This document shows positions 16,861-25,959 of a DNA stretch of 64,000 nucleotides, piece by piece. The translations under genes were made by a program, and so were the position numbers. The notes under the pieces are model-generated. The model made no database searches and was not told the origin of the DNA. It was given only the letters and a program-made list of their open reading frames with translations. Positions within the stretch are counted from its first letter, which is position 1. Each line of letters begins with the position of its first letter. Origin of the DNA: Candidatus Allofournierella pullicola (lineage in GTDB: Bacteria; Bacillota; Clostridia; Oscillospirales; Ruminococcaceae); contig DXFW01000012.1 in assembly GCA_019114225.1 (NCBI GenBank), forward strand, positions 62,001 through 126,000, given 5' to 3'.

Positions 16861-17523
16861 ATGACTGTGCTGCTTGTGGAAGATGAGGAAGCAATTGCCC
16901 GCCCGCTGGCAACGTTGCTGCGCGCGGAAGGATGGACCATCGAGACCGCATGCACCGCGGCCCGTGCCCGGGAGCTTGCCGCAGCCTGTGCCTTTGACGC
17001 GGCGCTCATCGACCTGGGTCTCCCTGACGGCAGCGGCTATGAGATTTGCCGTGCAGTCCGGGCAGCGGGGGACGCGGCAGTCATCATTCTTACGGCCCGA
17101 AGCGACGAGGACAGTGTGGTGCGGGCACTGGAAGAAGGGGCGGACGATTATGTAGCCAAACCGTTCCGCGCCCGGGAACTGGTCAGCCGCCTGCGGGCGG
17201 TAATCAGGCGGAGGGGCCCGAAACAAGTGTATGCCTTCGGCACGCTTACGGTGGACGCCCGGTCCGCGCAGGTCACGGTGGACAATGTGCCTGTGGCGCT
17301 CACCGCGCAGGAATACCGGCTGTTGCTGCTGATGGTTTCCCAGGCCGGCCGGGTATGGGAGCGCGGGCAGCTGCTGCAGGCGTTGTGGGACGATGGCGGC
17401 GCCTTTGTGGAGGACAATACTCTCACGGTCACCGTCAAACGTCTGAGGGAAAAGCTGGGCCGGGAAGGCGGCCGCATTGCCACAGTCCGGGGGATCGGCT
17501 ACCGATGGGAGGAGAAACCATGA
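16861..17523 (+). CDS. OmpR/PhoB-family response regulator
   Basis: A 220-residue DNA-binding regulator. The receiver domain has acidic pocket EDE at residues 7-9, phospho-acceptor Asp51 in LIDLGLPDG, Thr78 in ILTAR and Lys100 in AKPF. The C-terminal winged helix runs to the end, with LTAQEYRLLLLMV, then DNTLTVTVKRLREKLG and VRGIGYRW. Stop and next start overlap (ATGA), coupling it to the kinase gene. It probably controls the ABC exporter encoded downstream and its own gene. Confidence 0.95.
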   Translation: MTVLLVEDEEAIARPLATLLRAEGWTIETACTAARARELAAACAFDAALIDLGLPDGSGYEICRAVRAAGDAAVIILTARSDEDSVVRALEEGADDYVAKPFRARELVSRLRAVIRRRGPKQVYAFGTLTVDARSAQVTVDNVPVALTAQEYRLLLLMVSQAGRVWERGQLLQALWDDGGAFVEDNTLTVTVKRLREKLGREGGRIATVRGIGYRWEEKP

Positions 17524-18560
17524 GAAGCCGGGAAGCAAAGAAGTTTCTGCTGGGCTTGCTGCTGGCGGAGGCTGGTTTCACAGCGGCAGCTGCACTCCTT
17601 TTTGGGGCGGGCACGGCTTTGCTGGTGGCCCTGTGCAGCGGGACGTGCCTGACGATGGCCGTCCGTTTTTGTATCCGGCGCGCCCAGGAGATAGACCAGC
17701 TTTCGGAATATCTTGCCAGCGTTTATGCAGGAGGTGAGATACTGGACATCCGCACCCAGCGGGAAGGGGAACTGAATGCCCTGAGAGATGATATTTACAA
17801 GATCACCACGATTCTGGGGCAGCAGAAGGCAGCGTTGGAGGCAGACAAGCGTCTGCTTGCAGACTTTTTGGGCGATGTGGCCCACCAGCTGAAAACGCCC
17901 ATTGCAGCCATCTTGCTTCAGACGGAGCTGTGGGAGGATAAGGCGGTCCCGGCCTGCGAAAAGGACCAGTGTGCCTGCAATGTGGCGCAAGCCGCCGAAC
18001 GGATGAGCTGGCTTGTGGAGCAGTTGCTCAAGCTCTGCCGTTTGGACGCGGCGGTAGTCCGCTTTGAACAAAAGCCCAATGACGCACTGGACCTGCTGCG
18101 CTCTGCCGCCCAGTCGGTCCGGCCGCTGTGTGCAGGGCGGGGCGTGACAGTGGAGTGGACCGGGCAGCAGGTCTCCTGCCTTTGTGACAGGGCATGGACG
18201 CTGGAAGCGCTGACCAACCTTGCGAAGAATGCCGCTGAACACACAAAACGCGGCGGGAAAGTCACGCTTAGCTGTGAGGGGAATGCACTTTACACTGAAA
18301 TGACAGTGGAGAACGACGGCCCGCCCATTTCGCAAGAGGAATTTCCCCATCTGTTTCAGCGGTTCTGGCGGGGCAAAAACGCGGCGCCGGGCAGTGTTGG
18401 GATCGGCCTTGCTCTGGCCAAGGCCATCGCCCAGGGGCAGGGGGGAACGGTGCGGGCCGAAAACGGTATCCGCGGCCCACGCTTTACCCTGCGCTTTTAC
18501 GCGGGTGACGAAGCTGTCACTGTGTTGTCACTGGGCAGTCACCCGGAAGCGGTATTCTGA
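17520..18560 (+). CDS. Sensor histidine kinase (short sensor, two membrane helices)
   Basis: A 346-residue membrane kinase. Two hydrophobic segments (about 9-28 and 30-50) are joined by almost no extracytoplasmic loop, so it probably senses within the membrane or through its transporter. The H-box DVAHQLKTPIAAI places His122 as phospho-acceptor. The ATPase has NLAKNAAEHT (N-box) and GSVGIGLALAKAI (G-box). The last 20 residues are not conserved-looking and overlap the repeat boxes of the downstream promoter. The layout resembles kinases of peptide-antibiotic detoxification modules. Confidence 0.93.
   Translation: MRSREAKKFLLGLLLAEAGFTAAAALLFGAGTALLVALCSGTCLTMAVRFCIRRAQEIDQLSEYLASVYAGGEILDIRTQREGELNALRDDIYKITTILGQQKAALEADKRLLADFLGDVAHQLKTPIAAILLQTELWEDKAVPACEKDQCACNVAQAAERMSWLVEQLLKLCRLDAAVVRFEQKPNDALDLLRSAAQSVRPLCAGRGVTVEWTGQQVSCLCDRAWTLEALTNLAKNAAEHTKRGGKVTLSCEGNALYTEMTVENDGPPISQEEFPHLFQRFWRGKNAAPGSVGIGLALAKAIAQGQGGTVRAENGIRGPRFTLRFYAGDEAVTVLSLGSHPEAVF
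18516..18558 (+). promoter_or_regulatory. Internal promoter of the ABC exporter with three tandem GTCAC boxes
   Basis: GTCAC occurs at 18516, 18527 and 18538, an exact 11-base period, inside the 3' end of the kinase gene. A -10-like TATTCT (18553-18558) follows the last box by ten bases, with no separate -35. This is the classic layout for activation by an OmpR/PhoB-type regulator. Confidence 0.55.
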
Positions 18561-18580
18561 AGGCGAAAGGAAGGGATACC

Positions 18581-19261
18581 ATGGCTTTTTTGGAAGTAGA
18601 ACAACTCACAAAGGTATACGGTACAGGTGACGCGTCAGTCCGCGCCCTGGACGGCATTTCCCTCAAAGTGGAGCGGGGGGAGTTTGTGGCCGTGATGGGG
18701 GCTTCCGGGTCCGGCAAGTCCACCTTGCTGCACCTGCTGGGCGGAGTTGACAAGCCCACTTCGGGCCGTATCACGCTGGACGGCGTTTCGCTCTATGACC
18801 AGAAAGAAGAGGAGCTGACGGTGTTCCGCCGCCGGCAGATCGGCCTTGTTTACCAGTTTTATAATCTGGTGCCGCTGCTCACGGTGGAAGAGAACCTCAC
18901 GCTGCCCCTGCTTCTCGACGGACGCACCGCCGACCCTGCCCGGGTGCTTGACCTGCTGGCCCGCCTTGGCCTCGAGGGCAAACGCCGGGCCTTTCCGGCC
19001 CAGCTTTCGGGCGGTCAGCAGCAGCGGGTCGCCATTGCCCGCGCGCTCATCACCCGCCCGGCACTGCTGCTGGCAGATGAACCCACCGGCAATCTTGATT
19101 CGGCGGCCAGCGAGAGCGTTATGCGCATGCTGGTGCAGCTCAACGAGACCACCGGTCAGACCATTGTGATGATCACCCACGACGAAGCGCTGGCCCTGCA
19201 GGCCAAGCGCATTCTCCGCCTGCGGGACGGCCGTATCGTGAAAGACGAGGTGCGGGCATGA
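18581..19261 (+). CDS. ABC transporter ATP-binding protein (MacB/BceA-like)
   Basis: A 226-residue ATPase with Walker A GASGSGKST, Q-loop VYQFYNLVPLLTVEENL, signature LSGGQQQR, Walker B LLLADEPTGNLDS and switch MITHDE. The LolD/MacB-type segment around the Q-loop and the partner permease's FtsX fold place it in the exporter/mechanotransmission group. Its stop overlaps the permease start (ATGA at 19258). The preceding two-component system is its likely regulator. Confidence 0.94.
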   Translation: MAFLEVEQLTKVYGTGDASVRALDGISLKVERGEFVAVMGASGSGKSTLLHLLGGVDKPTSGRITLDGVSLYDQKEEELTVFRRRQIGLVYQFYNLVPLLTVEENLTLPLLLDGRTADPARVLDLLARLGLEGKRRAFPAQLSGGQQQRVAIARALITRPALLLADEPTGNLDSAASESVMRMLVQLNETTGQTIVMITHDEALALQAKRILRLRDGRIVKDEVRA

Positions 19262-21099
19262 AAGCGATGGTTCTCGTCACCTGGCGGCAATGGTTGCGGG
19301 GCGGCGCGCGCACCTGGTTTGTGGCTTTTTCCGCCCTTGTTTGCTCCGCAATGCTTGCGGCGGTGCAATTCGGCGGCTTTTCTCTGGCAGCTTCCTTCCG
19401 CCTGGAATCCACCTTTGCCCAGGCTGTGTTGGCTGCCGCCCAGTTTATGGAAGTGCTGCTGGTGATTTTTCTGGCTGTGCTCCTGCGGGGGACCTTTGCC
19501 ATGTCCCTGGCCCAGCGCACCCGCATGTTGGGCCAACTGGCCAGCGTGGGTGCCACCCGCCGTCAGCTGCGGCAAAGTGTGTGGCTGGACGCTTTTTTTC
19601 TGGCGATCTTTGCCGCTCCGCTGGGCGTTTTGTGCGCGGCGGGCGGGTTGGCGGTGACCTTCCGCCTGATGGAGCCATTCATTGAACGGCTGGTCGTCTA
19701 CGGAGTGCAGGAGATCCACCTGGTCATTACTCCCGGATCGGTGGCGCTGGCGCTGGCCTGCCCGGTGATCACCCTTCTGCTGGCCGCCACAGGTTCAGCA
19801 CGTCGGGCTGCACGGCTGACGCCTATCGAAGCAGTGCGGGGGGCGGCGGAAACGCCGCCGCGCAGTGTCCGCCGGCGGGAACCGCGGCGGGCTCCGGCGC
19901 TGTTGGCCAGCCGCAGCGTGCGGCGTGCGGGGGGACGCTTTCGCACTCAGATCAGCATTATCGTGGTGTGCGCGCTGATGATCTGCACCGCGGATGGATT
20001 CTCCCGGGGGGTGATCCAGGGGTACAAGACCCAGTTCGCGACGTATACCTACCGTGTCTATCTGTGGGCTGTGAACACTGACACGGAAGAACTGCTGGCC
20101 AGCCTGCACAAAACAGGCGCTGAGGTTACAGGCGCACAGACCTGGTCCACCGAGCGCACGGGCTGGATGGCACGGAAGGGGACTGCCGGCCTCGTTCTCG
20201 TCACGCTGGACGATGAAAGCTTTTCCAACTGGTACGGCGGAGAACTGCCCCAGGGCCGGGCGGGCCTTGCCTGCGTGTATTCCCCGCCGGAGGAAGGCGA
20301 AGCAGTGGTGGATTCCGGCGAAGTGTTCAACGAAGGGACGCAACAGGCCTTGGAAGTGGCCGGCGTGTGCACTGCACCGCTTCCGGGCGGTGTGTTGTGG
20401 CAGGATACTTACATAGCCATGTATCCCAATGGCATACTCGTTACCAGCCAGAGTGCCTTTGATGAGGTGCGGGGGACAGCGGTGAGCGGCGAGGACAAGC
20501 GTGAATTTGAGTTCTTCGTGGACGCTGAGGATTCGGCGAAGCTTACCCCTGCACTGGAACAAACATTAACAGAGCTGGGGGCAAGCGAACATTTCTTTAC
20601 CGGCCAGACCAACACCGGCTGGCAGATCGAGGACCTTACCCCAGCCTCCCCGACCCGTATGTATCAGGAAGCGGTTCAGGTCCTGCTGAACGTCTTTGTG
20701 GGAGGCTTTGAGGTGCTGGCGGCGCTGGGGTGCGGAGCGGCCCTTCTGGGATCCATCGGCTCCGAGACCCAGCTGCGCCGCAGGGAATTTGCACTGCTGC
20801 GAAGCGCCGGAATGACCAGGCGCGAGGTCGCGGCCATGCTTCGCAGGGAAACACTACTGCGCTGTGCCTGGAGCCTGGGGCTCAGCCTGCCAGTGGGGGT
20901 GTTCCTCTGGCTGCGCATTGCCCGCTGGCTTCTGGGCAGCTACACCTTCCATCAGATCCTGCTCCGGCTGCTGGTGAGCGCGGGGCTCTGCGCAGGCGCC
21001 ATCGCGCTGGGAACATTGATCCTTTGCCTTGTTGCGGAACGCGCAGCGCTGAACGCGGCTTTGCGAAGCGACATCCGCGCCGACCTTATGCGGGAGTGA
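19258..21099 (+). CDS. FtsX-type ABC transporter permease
   Basis: A 613-residue membrane protein. A first membrane helix is followed by a group of three helices with an FtsX core (RTRMLGQLASVGATRRQLRQ), then a large extracytoplasmic domain of about 220 residues between roughly 250 and 470. A second FtsX core (RREFALLRSAGMTRREVAAML) closes it. Two cores with a big outer domain are typical of antimicrobial-peptide sensing/efflux permeases of Firmicutes, although the outer domain here is not recognisable as BceB. Together with the ATPase and two-component system it forms a four-gene module. Confidence 0.88.
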   Translation: MKAMVLVTWRQWLRGGARTWFVAFSALVCSAMLAAVQFGGFSLAASFRLESTFAQAVLAAAQFMEVLLVIFLAVLLRGTFAMSLAQRTRMLGQLASVGATRRQLRQSVWLDAFFLAIFAAPLGVLCAAGGLAVTFRLMEPFIERLVVYGVQEIHLVITPGSVALALACPVITLLLAATGSARRAARLTPIEAVRGAAETPPRSVRRREPRRAPALLASRSVRRAGGRFRTQISIIVVCALMICTADGFSRGVIQGYKTQFATYTYRVYLWAVNTDTEELLASLHKTGAEVTGAQTWSTERTGWMARKGTAGLVLVTLDDESFSNWYGGELPQGRAGLACVYSPPEEGEAVVDSGEVFNEGTQQALEVAGVCTAPLPGGVLWQDTYIAMYPNGILVTSQSAFDEVRGTAVSGEDKREFEFFVDAEDSAKLTPALEQTLTELGASEHFFTGQTNTGWQIEDLTPASPTRMYQEAVQVLLNVFVGGFEVLAALGCGAALLGSIGSETQLRRREFALLRSAGMTRREVAAMLRRETLLRCAWSLGLSLPVGVFLWLRIARWLLGSYTFHQILLRLLVSAGLCAGAIALGTLILCLVAERAALNAALRSDIRADLMRE

Positions 21100-21184
21100 C
21101 CCGCCGTTTGAACGAAGAGGGGAGAGCCGCCGGTTTTCGTGAATCTGCCACAAAAGGGGACGGTTTGTTTTTTCGTTCGATACC

Positions 21185-21213
21185 TTGCAATCGGCAAGAG
21201 ATTGTGATAGACT
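21185..21213 (+). promoter_or_regulatory. Promoter of the YerC-like gene
   Basis: -35 TTGCAA (21185-21190), 17 bases, -10 TAGACT (21208-21213). Confidence 0.65.
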
Positions 21214-21252
21214 TTAGTTGAGTAAAAGTCTGAAGGATGTGCGAGGTGTATC

Positions 21253-21564
21253 ATGGTCGAGAAAGCTCGTCTAAAAAATCAAACCACCAAAGCCCTGTTT
21301 GAGGCGATCCTCTCGCTGGAGAATATGGAAGAGTGCGATACCTTCTTCGAGGATCTGTGCACGATGAAGGAACTTGCCGATATGGCGCAGCGGCTGGAAG
21401 CCGCCAAAATGCTGCTGGACGGCAAGACCTATGAGCAGATCGTCCGGGAGGTGGAGATCAGCACCGCCACCATCAGCCGTATCAACCGGTGCATTCAGTA
21501 TGGCAACGGGGGATATGCGCTGATCATCAACCGCCTCAAAGAACAGGAAAAAGAGCAGGCTTGA
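21253..21564 (+). CDS. YerC/YecD-family TrpR-like DNA-binding protein
   Basis: A 103-residue regulator. The segment MAQRLEAAKMLLDGKTYEQI followed by EVEISTATISRINRCI is the TrpR-superfamily helix-turn-helix, and the N-terminus resembles B. subtilis YerC. Family members are small dimers; the regulated genes are not firmly known. It is a single-gene unit, with its own promoter and a terminator shared with converging xpt. Confidence 0.88.
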   Translation: MVEKARLKNQTTKALFEAILSLENMEECDTFFEDLCTMKELADMAQRLEAAKMLLDGKTYEQIVREVEISTATISRINRCIQYGNGGYALIINRLKEQEKEQA

Positions 21565-21570
21565 ACAGAA

Positions 21571-21605
21571 AAAACGGCCGGCCGCAATACGCGGCCGGCC
21601 GTTTT
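21571..21605. terminator. Bidirectional terminator between yerC-like gene and xpt
   Basis: A perfect 15-bp stem (21571-21585 with 21591-21605), loop AATAC, flanked by A run on the left and T run on the right. Confidence 0.9.
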
Positions 21606-21625
21606 GCTGTGTCTGGACCGAAAAT

Positions 21626-22207
21626 TCATTCCTGGGGACGGAAACGCAGGTTGCCCTCGTCGTCCATATAGTCCACGATGGCCAGGCTGGTCAGTTTGTA
21701 GCCCTGGCTGCGCAGCGTTTCGCCGCCGGGCTGGAAGCCTTTTTCGATGGCAATGCCAATGCCGCCCACCGTGGCGCCCGCCTGCTTGCACACATCCAGC
21801 AGGCCGTGCATGGCCTTGCCCACTGCCAGGAAATCGTCCACGATGAGCACCTTGTCCTCGGGTCCAAGGAACTTTTTGGAGAGGGTGATGTCGTAATCCT
21901 TGCCGTAAGTAAAGGAATGAACGGTGGAGGTGTACACGTCACCGTCGATATTCTTGCTCTTCGCCTTCTTGGCGAACACCACCGGCACGCCGAAATGACG
22001 CGCGGTCATGCAGGCGATGGCAATGCCGGACGCCTCGATGGTGAGGATCTTGTTGATACCGTCGTTTTTATAGATCTCGTAAAAAGCCTTGCCGATCTCG
22101 TCCAACAAGGCGATATCCAGCTGATGATTCAGGAAACAGTCCACCTTTAAAACATTACCGGGGCGCACCTGACCGTCCTGAAGGATCCGCTCTTCCAGCA
22201 GCTGCAT
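21626..22207 (-). CDS. xpt: Xanthine phosphoribosyltransferase
   Basis: A 193-residue enzyme making XMP from xanthine and PRPP. I choose ATG 22207, nine bases after GGAG; the ATG at 22216 would sit on that site, and family proteins begin at this M-x-[19 protein letters not shown] near the N-terminus and [14 protein letters not shown] (PRPP loop) are diagnostic. Length matches the Bacillus enzyme (194). It lacks the purine riboswitch often found before xpt: its promoter leaves only about 40 leader bases. Confidence 0.95.
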   Translation of the reverse strand: MQLLEERILQDGQVRPGNVLKVDCFLNHQLDIALLDEIGKAFYEIYKNDGINKILTIEASGIAIACMTARHFGVPVVFAKKAKSKNIDGDVYTSTVHSFTYGKDYDITLSKKFLGPEDKVLIVDDFLAVGKAMHGLLDVCKQAGATVGGIGIAIEKGFQPGGETLRSQGYKLTSLAIVDYMDDEGNLRFRPQE

Positions 22208-22254
22208 GTTATCCATCTCCTACTATTGTTTTCTACCACGGAAATAATATCCCT

Positions 22255-22283
22255 ATTATGACAAAAAACGCTCTCTTTTTCAA
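22255..22283 (-). promoter_or_regulatory. Sigma-A promoter of xpt
   Basis: Minus strand: -35 TTGAAA (22283-22278), 17 bases, -10 CATAAT (22260-22255). Confidence 0.6.
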
Positions 22284-22463
22284 TGCCCTTTGAAAAGAAA
22301 AACTCCATTTTCCTTCTCCGGCACGCCATATTTTCTTCAAAACATTTTTTTGGCCTTTCTCTTTGGCCGGGCTGATCAATAATCTGCGAAAAAACGGTGC
22401 AAATTTATGCAAAGTATCCACTATGACGCTTTACAACGTTAAAAAGTATGTAAAAATAGCGAA

Positions 22464-22492
22464 TTGTATCTTGCGAAGAATGTGTTTATAAT
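22464..22492 (+). promoter_or_regulatory. Sigma-A promoter of livJ
   Basis: -35 TTGTAT (22464-22469), 17 bases, consensus -10 TATAAT (22487-22492). A leader hairpin with arms GCCCGGAA and TTCCGGGT (about 22508-22545) follows before AGGAGGG. Confidence 0.75.
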
Positions 22493-22567
22493 TTTAGGAA
22501 ACACGAGGCCCGGAACGGCGGCGGAGGAGCGCAGGCATTCCGGGTCACATAACAGGAGGGAACATCT

Positions 22568-23752
22568 ATGAAAAAGTTTTTGAGTGCCGCTCTTGCGGCT
22601 GCCATGGCGTTCAGCCTGGTTGCCTGCGGCTCCACTCCTTCGTCCACCGCGGGTTCTGACCCTGCCTCTCAGGGCACCTCTGCTTCCGGCAGCACCGCCG
22701 GTGTGTTCAAGATCGGCGGTATCGGCCCCACCACCGGCGGCGCCGCCACCTATGGCAACGCTGTGAAGAACGGCGCGCAGATTGCCGTGGACGAGATCAA
22801 CGCTCTGGGCGGCGTTCAGTTTGAGCTGAACTTCCAGGACGATGAGAACGACGTTGAGAAGGCGATGAACGCCTACAACAACCTGAAGGACTGGGGCATG
22901 CAGGTCCTGCTGGGCACCGTTACCACCCAGCCCTGCCTGACCGTTGCGCCCGAGACCGCTGCGGACAACCTGTTCCTGCTGACTCCGTCCGCTTCCAACC
23001 CGGATGTCATTGCCGAAGACAATGCTTTCCAGGTCTGCTTCACCGACCCCAACCAGGGCATTGCCTCCGCTGACTACATTGCCGACAACGGCCTGGCCAC
23101 CAAGATCGCCATCATCTACGACAGCTCTGACGCTTACTCCACCGGTATCCGCGACAAGTTCGTGGAAGAGGCTGCCAGCAAGGGCCTGGAGATCGTGACC
23201 AACGAGGCTTTCACCGCCGACAACAAGACCGATTTCTCCGTGCAGGTGCAGAAAGCCAAGGACGCCGGCGCTGAGCTGGTGTTCCTGCCCATCTACTATG
23301 CCGAGGCCAACCTGATCATCCAGGAGATGGACAAGCAGGGCTTTGACGCGCTGATCTTCGGCTGTGACGGTCTGGACGGCCTGCTGACCATCGAAGGCGC
23401 CGACCTGTCCCTGTTCGAGGGCGTTATGCTGCTGACCCCCTTCGTGGCGGACGCTGACGACGAGGCCACCCAGGCTTTCGTTTCCAAGTACCAGGAGAAG
23501 TACGGCGAGGTGCCCAACCAGTTCGCTGCTGACGCTTACGACGGCGTTTACACCATCCTGGCTGCCATTGAGCAGGCTGGCGCCACCCCCGACATGGACG
23601 CTTCCACCCTGTGCGACGCTCTGAAGGCGGCCATGACCGAGATCACCGTGGACGGCCTGACCGGCGAGGGCATGCAGTGGGAGGCCACCGGTGAGGTGAA
23701 CAAGGCTCCCCGCGCCATGAAGATCGAGAACGGCGCTTACACCGCGATGTGA
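22568..23752 (+). CDS. livJ: Branched-chain amino acid ABC transporter substrate-binding lipoprotein
   Basis: A 394-residue LivJ-type (Peripla_BP_6) lipoprotein. The signal ends with lipobox LVAC (Cys20), then a Ser/Thr-rich linker. The mature domain shows FKIGGIGPTTGGAATYGNAV, then INALGG and QVLLGTVTTQPC, the usual type I fold and ligand pocket. FAADAYDGVYT near the end is family-typical. It has its own promoter and terminator, separate from livHMGF, which suits the higher need for binding protein. Confidence 0.94.
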   Translation: MKKFLSAALAAAMAFSLVACGSTPSSTAGSDPASQGTSASGSTAGVFKIGGIGPTTGGAATYGNAVKNGAQIAVDEINALGGVQFELNFQDDENDVEKAMNAYNNLKDWGMQVLLGTVTTQPCLTVAPETAADNLFLLTPSASNPDVIAEDNAFQVCFTDPNQGIASADYIADNGLATKIAIIYDSSDAYSTGIRDKFVEEAASKGLEIVTNEAFTADNKTDFSVQVQKAKDAGAELVFLPIYYAEANLIIQEMDKQGFDALIFGCDGLDGLLTIEGADLSLFEGVMLLTPFVADADDEATQAFVSKYQEKYGEVPNQFAADAYDGVYTILAAIEQAGATPDMDASTLCDALKAAMTEITVDGLTGEGMQWEATGEVNKAPRAMKIENGAYTAM

Positions 23753-23774
23753 CCGCGGCGTTTCCCAACGCACC

Positions 23775-23815
23775 AAAGGGGGTGCCGGCCAGATGTGCCG
23801 GCACTCCCTTTTTTG
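23775..23815 (+). terminator. Terminator after livJ
   Basis: AAAGGG(G)GTGCCGGC pairs with GCCGGCAC(T)CCCTTT, followed by a T run. Confidence 0.8.
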
Positions 23816-23846
23816 TCAAAAAGGCGGCGATTTCGCCAAGTTCTTC

Positions 23847-23875
23847 TTGTGCGCACTTTAGAACAGTGCTATAAT
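23847..23875 (+). promoter_or_regulatory. Sigma-A promoter of livHMGF
   Basis: -35 TTGTGC (23847-23852), 17 bases, consensus -10 TATAAT (23870-23875). Confidence 0.7.
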
Positions 23876-23948
23876 GAGTAGGATATTTGCGGGCGGGCCC
23901 TTTGTCATCCTTCGGAAGGGGCCGGCTGTAAGAAAAGGGGAATTGGGC

Positions 23949-24836
23949 ATGGAGTTTATATCCTATCTGATCAATGGCATCAGCCTCGGCAGCGTGTATG
24001 CCATTATCGCCCTGGGCTACACCATGGTCTACGGTATCGCCAAGATGCTGAACTTTGCCCACGGCGACGTCATCATGGTGGGCAGCTACATCGTGTTCAT
24101 CTCGGTCAACCAGATGGGGATCCCGCCGGTGGTGGCGATCCTTCTGTCGATGGCGTTGTGCACGGTGCTGGGCCTGGCCATCGAGCGGTTTGCATACAAG
24201 CCGCTGCGCGGCGCTTCTTCGCTGGCTGTGCTCATCACGGCCATCGGTGTGAGCTATCTTCTGCAGAACCTGGCGCTGCTCATCTGGGGTTCCGATCCCA
24301 AGAACTTCACCTCCGTGGTGGATATTCCCGCGCTGGATCTGCATTTGGCGGGCGGAAAGATCGTTGTCTCCTCTGAGACGGTGATCACCATTGTCACGGC
24401 GGCGATCATCATGGTTGGGCTGAGCCTGTTCGTCAATCACACGAAGCTTGGCCACGCAATGCTGGCTGTTTCCGAGGACAAAGGCGCTGCTCAGCTGATG
24501 GGCGTGAACGTGAACTCCACCATCGCCCTTACCTTTGCCATCGGTTCTGCGCTGGCGGCGGTGGCAGGCGTTCTGCTGTGCTCGGCGTATCCGTCGCTGA
24601 CGCCCACCACCGGCGCAATGCCCGGTATTAAGGCATTCACGGCTGCGGTGTTTGGCGGTATCGGCTCCATTCCCGGCGCAATGCTGGGCGGCGTGCTGCT
24701 GGGTATCATCGAAATCATGAGCAAGGCTTATGTTTCCACCCAGCTGGCGGACGCCATCGTGTTTGCCGTGCTGATCATCGTGCTTCTGGTGCGGCCCACG
24801 GGCCTTTTGGGCAAGCCCATGAACGAGAAGGTGTGA
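23949..24836 (+). CDS. livH: Branched-chain amino acid ABC transporter permease LivH
   Basis: A 295-residue multi-pass permease. ATG 23949 begins the conserved N-terminus MEFISYLINGISLGSVYAI; an upstream in-frame start at 23874 is embedded in the promoter and rejected. GYTMVYGIAKMLNFAHGD and the cytoplasmic coupling helix near SEDKGAAQLMGVN are typical LivH features. It pairs with LivM to form the channel. Confidence 0.95.
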   Translation: MEFISYLINGISLGSVYAIIALGYTMVYGIAKMLNFAHGDVIMVGSYIVFISVNQMGIPPVVAILLSMALCTVLGLAIERFAYKPLRGASSLAVLITAIGVSYLLQNLALLIWGSDPKNFTSVVDIPALDLHLAGGKIVVSSETVITIVTAAIIMVGLSLFVNHTKLGHAMLAVSEDKGAAQLMGVNVNSTIALTFAIGSALAAVAGVLLCSAYPSLTPTTGAMPGIKAFTAAVFGGIGSIPGAMLGGVLLGIIEIMSKAYVSTQLADAIVFAVLIIVLLVRPTGLLGKPMNEKV

Positions 24837-24846
24837 GGTGGCTGTG

Positions 24847-25956
24847 ATGAACGCATTGAAAAACATGAAAAAGACCACGCGCAGCAATCTGATCACCTAC
24901 GGTATCGTCGTGGTTTTCTACGTCGTTGTGCAGGCGCTGACCGTGGGCGGCGTGCTGAACAATTCCATGAAGGGCATGCTGGTGCCCATCTGCACCTATG
25001 TGGTGCTGGCCATTTCGCTGAACCTCACTGTGGGTATCCTGGGCGAGCTGAGTCTGGGGCATGCAGGCTTTATGAGCGTGGGCGCTTTCTCCGGCGCTGT
25101 GTTCTGGGTCGTCACCGGCTCTGAAATGCCTTCCGCCCTGGGCCTTGCGCTCTCCATGCTCATCGGCGGTGTGGTGGCCGGCGTGTTCGGCTTCCTCATT
25201 GGTATCCCGGTGCTGCGTCTTCGGGGCGACTATCTTGCCATCGTCACTCTGGCCTTCGGTGAGATTATCAAGAACGTGCTGAACACCGTGTACCTGGGCC
25301 TTGATTCCAACGGGTTCCATTTCTCCATCAAGGATTCCGCTTCCATGGGCCTCGCGCCGGACGGCGACGTGATCATCAACGGCGCGATCGGTATCAGCGG
25401 TATGAAAAAGGCGTCCACCTTCCTGGCGGGCATTATCCTCATCCTCATCACGCTGTTTGTGATCCTGAACCTCATCAATTCCCGGGCCGGCCGGGCCATC
25501 ATGTCCATCCGCGACAACCGTATCGCCGCCGAGGCCACCGGTATCAATGTGACCAAGTATAAACTGATGGCGTTTATCATCTCCGCAGTGTTTGCGGGCA
25601 TGGCAGGCGTACTCTATGCGCTGAACTTCTCGGCGCTGGCGGCCAAAAAGTTCGACTACAACACCTCCATCCTGGTGCTGGTGTTTGTCGTTCTGGGCGG
25701 TATCGGCAACATCCGCGGCTCCATGATCGCAGCCACGGTGCTGTATGTTCTGCCCGAGCTGCTGCGCGGCGTGGCGGATTACCGCATGCTGGTGTACGCC
25801 ATTGTGCTGATCGTGATGATGATCTTTAACCAGAGCCCTCAGATCGTGGCCTGGCGCGCACAGATGGCAGAGAGGATCGCTGCAAATCCGAAATTCCGCA
25901 AGCTGGCGGCCCGCTTCCAGAAAAACGGCCCGCAGGGCGAGAAAGGGGAGGCGTGA
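24847..25956 (+). CDS. livM: Branched-chain amino acid ABC transporter permease LivM
   Basis: A 369-residue permease, slightly long because of a C-terminal cytoplasmic extension (about 40 residues). ATG 24847 has GAGGTG six bases upstream; GTG 24838 is the alternative. LNLTVGILGELSLGHAGFM and IRDNRIAAEATGINVTKYK (coupling helix) identify LivM. Confidence 0.95.
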   Translation: MNALKNMKKTTRSNLITYGIVVVFYVVVQALTVGGVLNNSMKGMLVPICTYVVLAISLNLTVGILGELSLGHAGFMSVGAFSGAVFWVVTGSEMPSALGLALSMLIGGVVAGVFGFLIGIPVLRLRGDYLAIVTLAFGEIIKNVLNTVYLGLDSNGFHFSIKDSASMGLAPDGDVIINGAIGISGMKKASTFLAGIILILITLFVILNLINSRAGRAIMSIRDNRIAAEATGINVTKYKLMAFIISAVFAGMAGVLYALNFSALAAKKFDYNTSILVLVFVVLGGIGNIRGSMIAATVLYVLPELLRGVADYRMLVYAIVLIVMMIFNQSPQIVAWRAQMAERIAANPKFRKLAARFQKNGPQGEKGEA

Positions 25957-25959
25957 GGC

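Larger units (their letters stand above)
22208..22567. other. Intergenic region between divergent xpt and livJ
   Basis: A 360-base AT-richer stretch without a gene. It holds the xpt promoter at its left end and the livJ promoter and leader hairpin at its right end. In between are a GGCC-bounded small hairpin (around 22350-22368) and the imperfect palindrome TGCAAATTTATGCAAA (22398-22413), which could be an operator. Nothing else is recognised. Confidence 0.6.

Noticed and set aside
22208-22283. Purine riboswitch before xpt
   Set aside because: The expected TATA...TCTACC...CCGTAA pattern is not there, and the promoter at 22255-22283 leaves only about 40 leader bases.
22439-23776. Long antisense frame of 445 codons over livJ
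   Set aside because: It is the mirror of a GC-rich coding strand, has His/Val/Gly-rich low-complexity sequence and no ribosome site. Similar antisense frames over pyk, the liv genes, groEL, the ABC-F gene and alaS were dropped for the same reasons.
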